NCBI GenBank assembly: GCA_030018315.1
Contig: JASEGA010000015.1
Coordinates: forward strand, 1 to 50,781
Direction: 5' to 3'
DNA length: 50,781 bases
Source of the DNA: a bacterium
GTDB taxonomy: Bacteria > Hydrothermota > UBA3073 > JACQXS01 > JAGMCI01
The position numbers were made by a program, and so were the translations under genes. The stretch's first letter is position 1. Each line of letters starts with the position of its first letter. Below the pieces are notes generated by a model, which was not told the DNA's origin, did not search any database, and saw nothing but the letters and a program-made list of their open reading frames with translations. Shown here in pieces: positions 50,690 through 50,781 of this stretch.

Positions 50690-50781
50690 TGTTACTTTTC
50701 AGCAAAAATGTCCTCTTTTATTTTTCAAGTAAAATGTCCTCTATCGCTGAAAATATGGTATATTCTTTGGCCGAAAGGAGG
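50690..50781 (+). mobile_element. Possible left end of an insertion sequence running off the window
   Basis: Starts with TGTTACTTTTCAGC. Two direct copies of AAAATGTCCTCT (50705-50716, 50731-50742), a dyad TTTTCAGC/GCTGAAAA (50696-50703, 50746-50753), a TATATT box (50759-50764) and a GAAAGGAGG ribosome site at the very edge. A TG-starting end with internal subrepeats followed directly by a plus-strand gene is the layout of IS21/IS481-like elements. The transposase itself is outside the window. Confidence 0.4.

Overview
This window most likely comes from an uncultivated anaerobic Gram-negative-type bacterium. A WOR-3/Stahlbacteria-like lineage is my best guess, made from gene content only and not proven. 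The base composition is AT-rich. Supporting content is an outer membrane (TonB-dependent receptor, PorV-like beta barrel, lipid A-type acyltransferase, YbbR-like protein), ferredoxin-linked metabolism (KorDABC 2-oxoacid:ferredoxin oxidoreductase, NuoH/NuoL-like membrane subunits of a hydrogenase or complex I type enzyme) and several secreted proteins ending in a FlgD-Ig/type IX-like C-terminal domain. No plasmid or phage module is visible.

Layout. 1-2295: a Kelch-repeat secreted protein cut by the left edge and a broken metallo-beta-lactamase-fold secreted protein. 2395-8341 (minus): gcvPB leads a run containing a small conserved protein, remnants of a DNA methyltransferase locus, a MutL-type ASKHA ATPase, a YgiT-type zinc finger and a KOW-domain protein. 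8405-10946 (plus): a UPF0182 membrane protein broken by an in-frame TGA and a frameshift. 11074-16500 (plus): tRNA-Gln, YbbR/CdaR-like protein, tsaD, LPLAT acyltransferase, NodB deacetylase, hsp20, terminator, then phosphomannomutase/phosphoglucomutase. 16518-30801 (minus): housekeeping genes rsfS, LytR_C, a GlmU-N-like pyrophosphorylase, tricorn protease, panD, ispG, a lipoprotein, murA, purE, a methyltransferase, coaE, polA, PAP2 and DUF763. 30987-42181 (minus): an envelope region with a hypothetical protein, a haem-binding-like lipoprotein, PorV-like, a large CTD cargo protein, the TonB receptor, a sialidase-fold CTD protein and a pseudopilin. 42372-49358 (minus): korDABC and a NuoH/NuoL/esterase-PDZ group. 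49513-50613: a LivK-type binding lipoprotein. The right edge looks like the start of an insertion sequence.

The most unusual property is a dense population of short palindromic elements. They lie between genes and also INSIDE coding sequences, always in frame and without a stop codon, in at least eight genes (the KOW protein, YbbR, LPLAT, a methyltransferase, coaE, polA, a hypothetical protein and the NuoL-like subunit). They also supply the N- or C-termini of several others (ispG, PorV-like, the CTD cargo, the GlmU-like protein, DUF763). Identical elements recur in unrelated genes: one encoding TRHGVSL lies in both the acyltransferase and coaE. This resembles the Rickettsia palindromic elements but with several sequence families in one 50-kb window.

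Other notable signals are several promoters whose -10 box lies only 5-8 nt before the start codon (suggesting leaderless mRNAs), a tsaD with no canonical start codon, an EF-hand loop in the TonB receptor, and a cluster of decayed genes in the first 11 kb.
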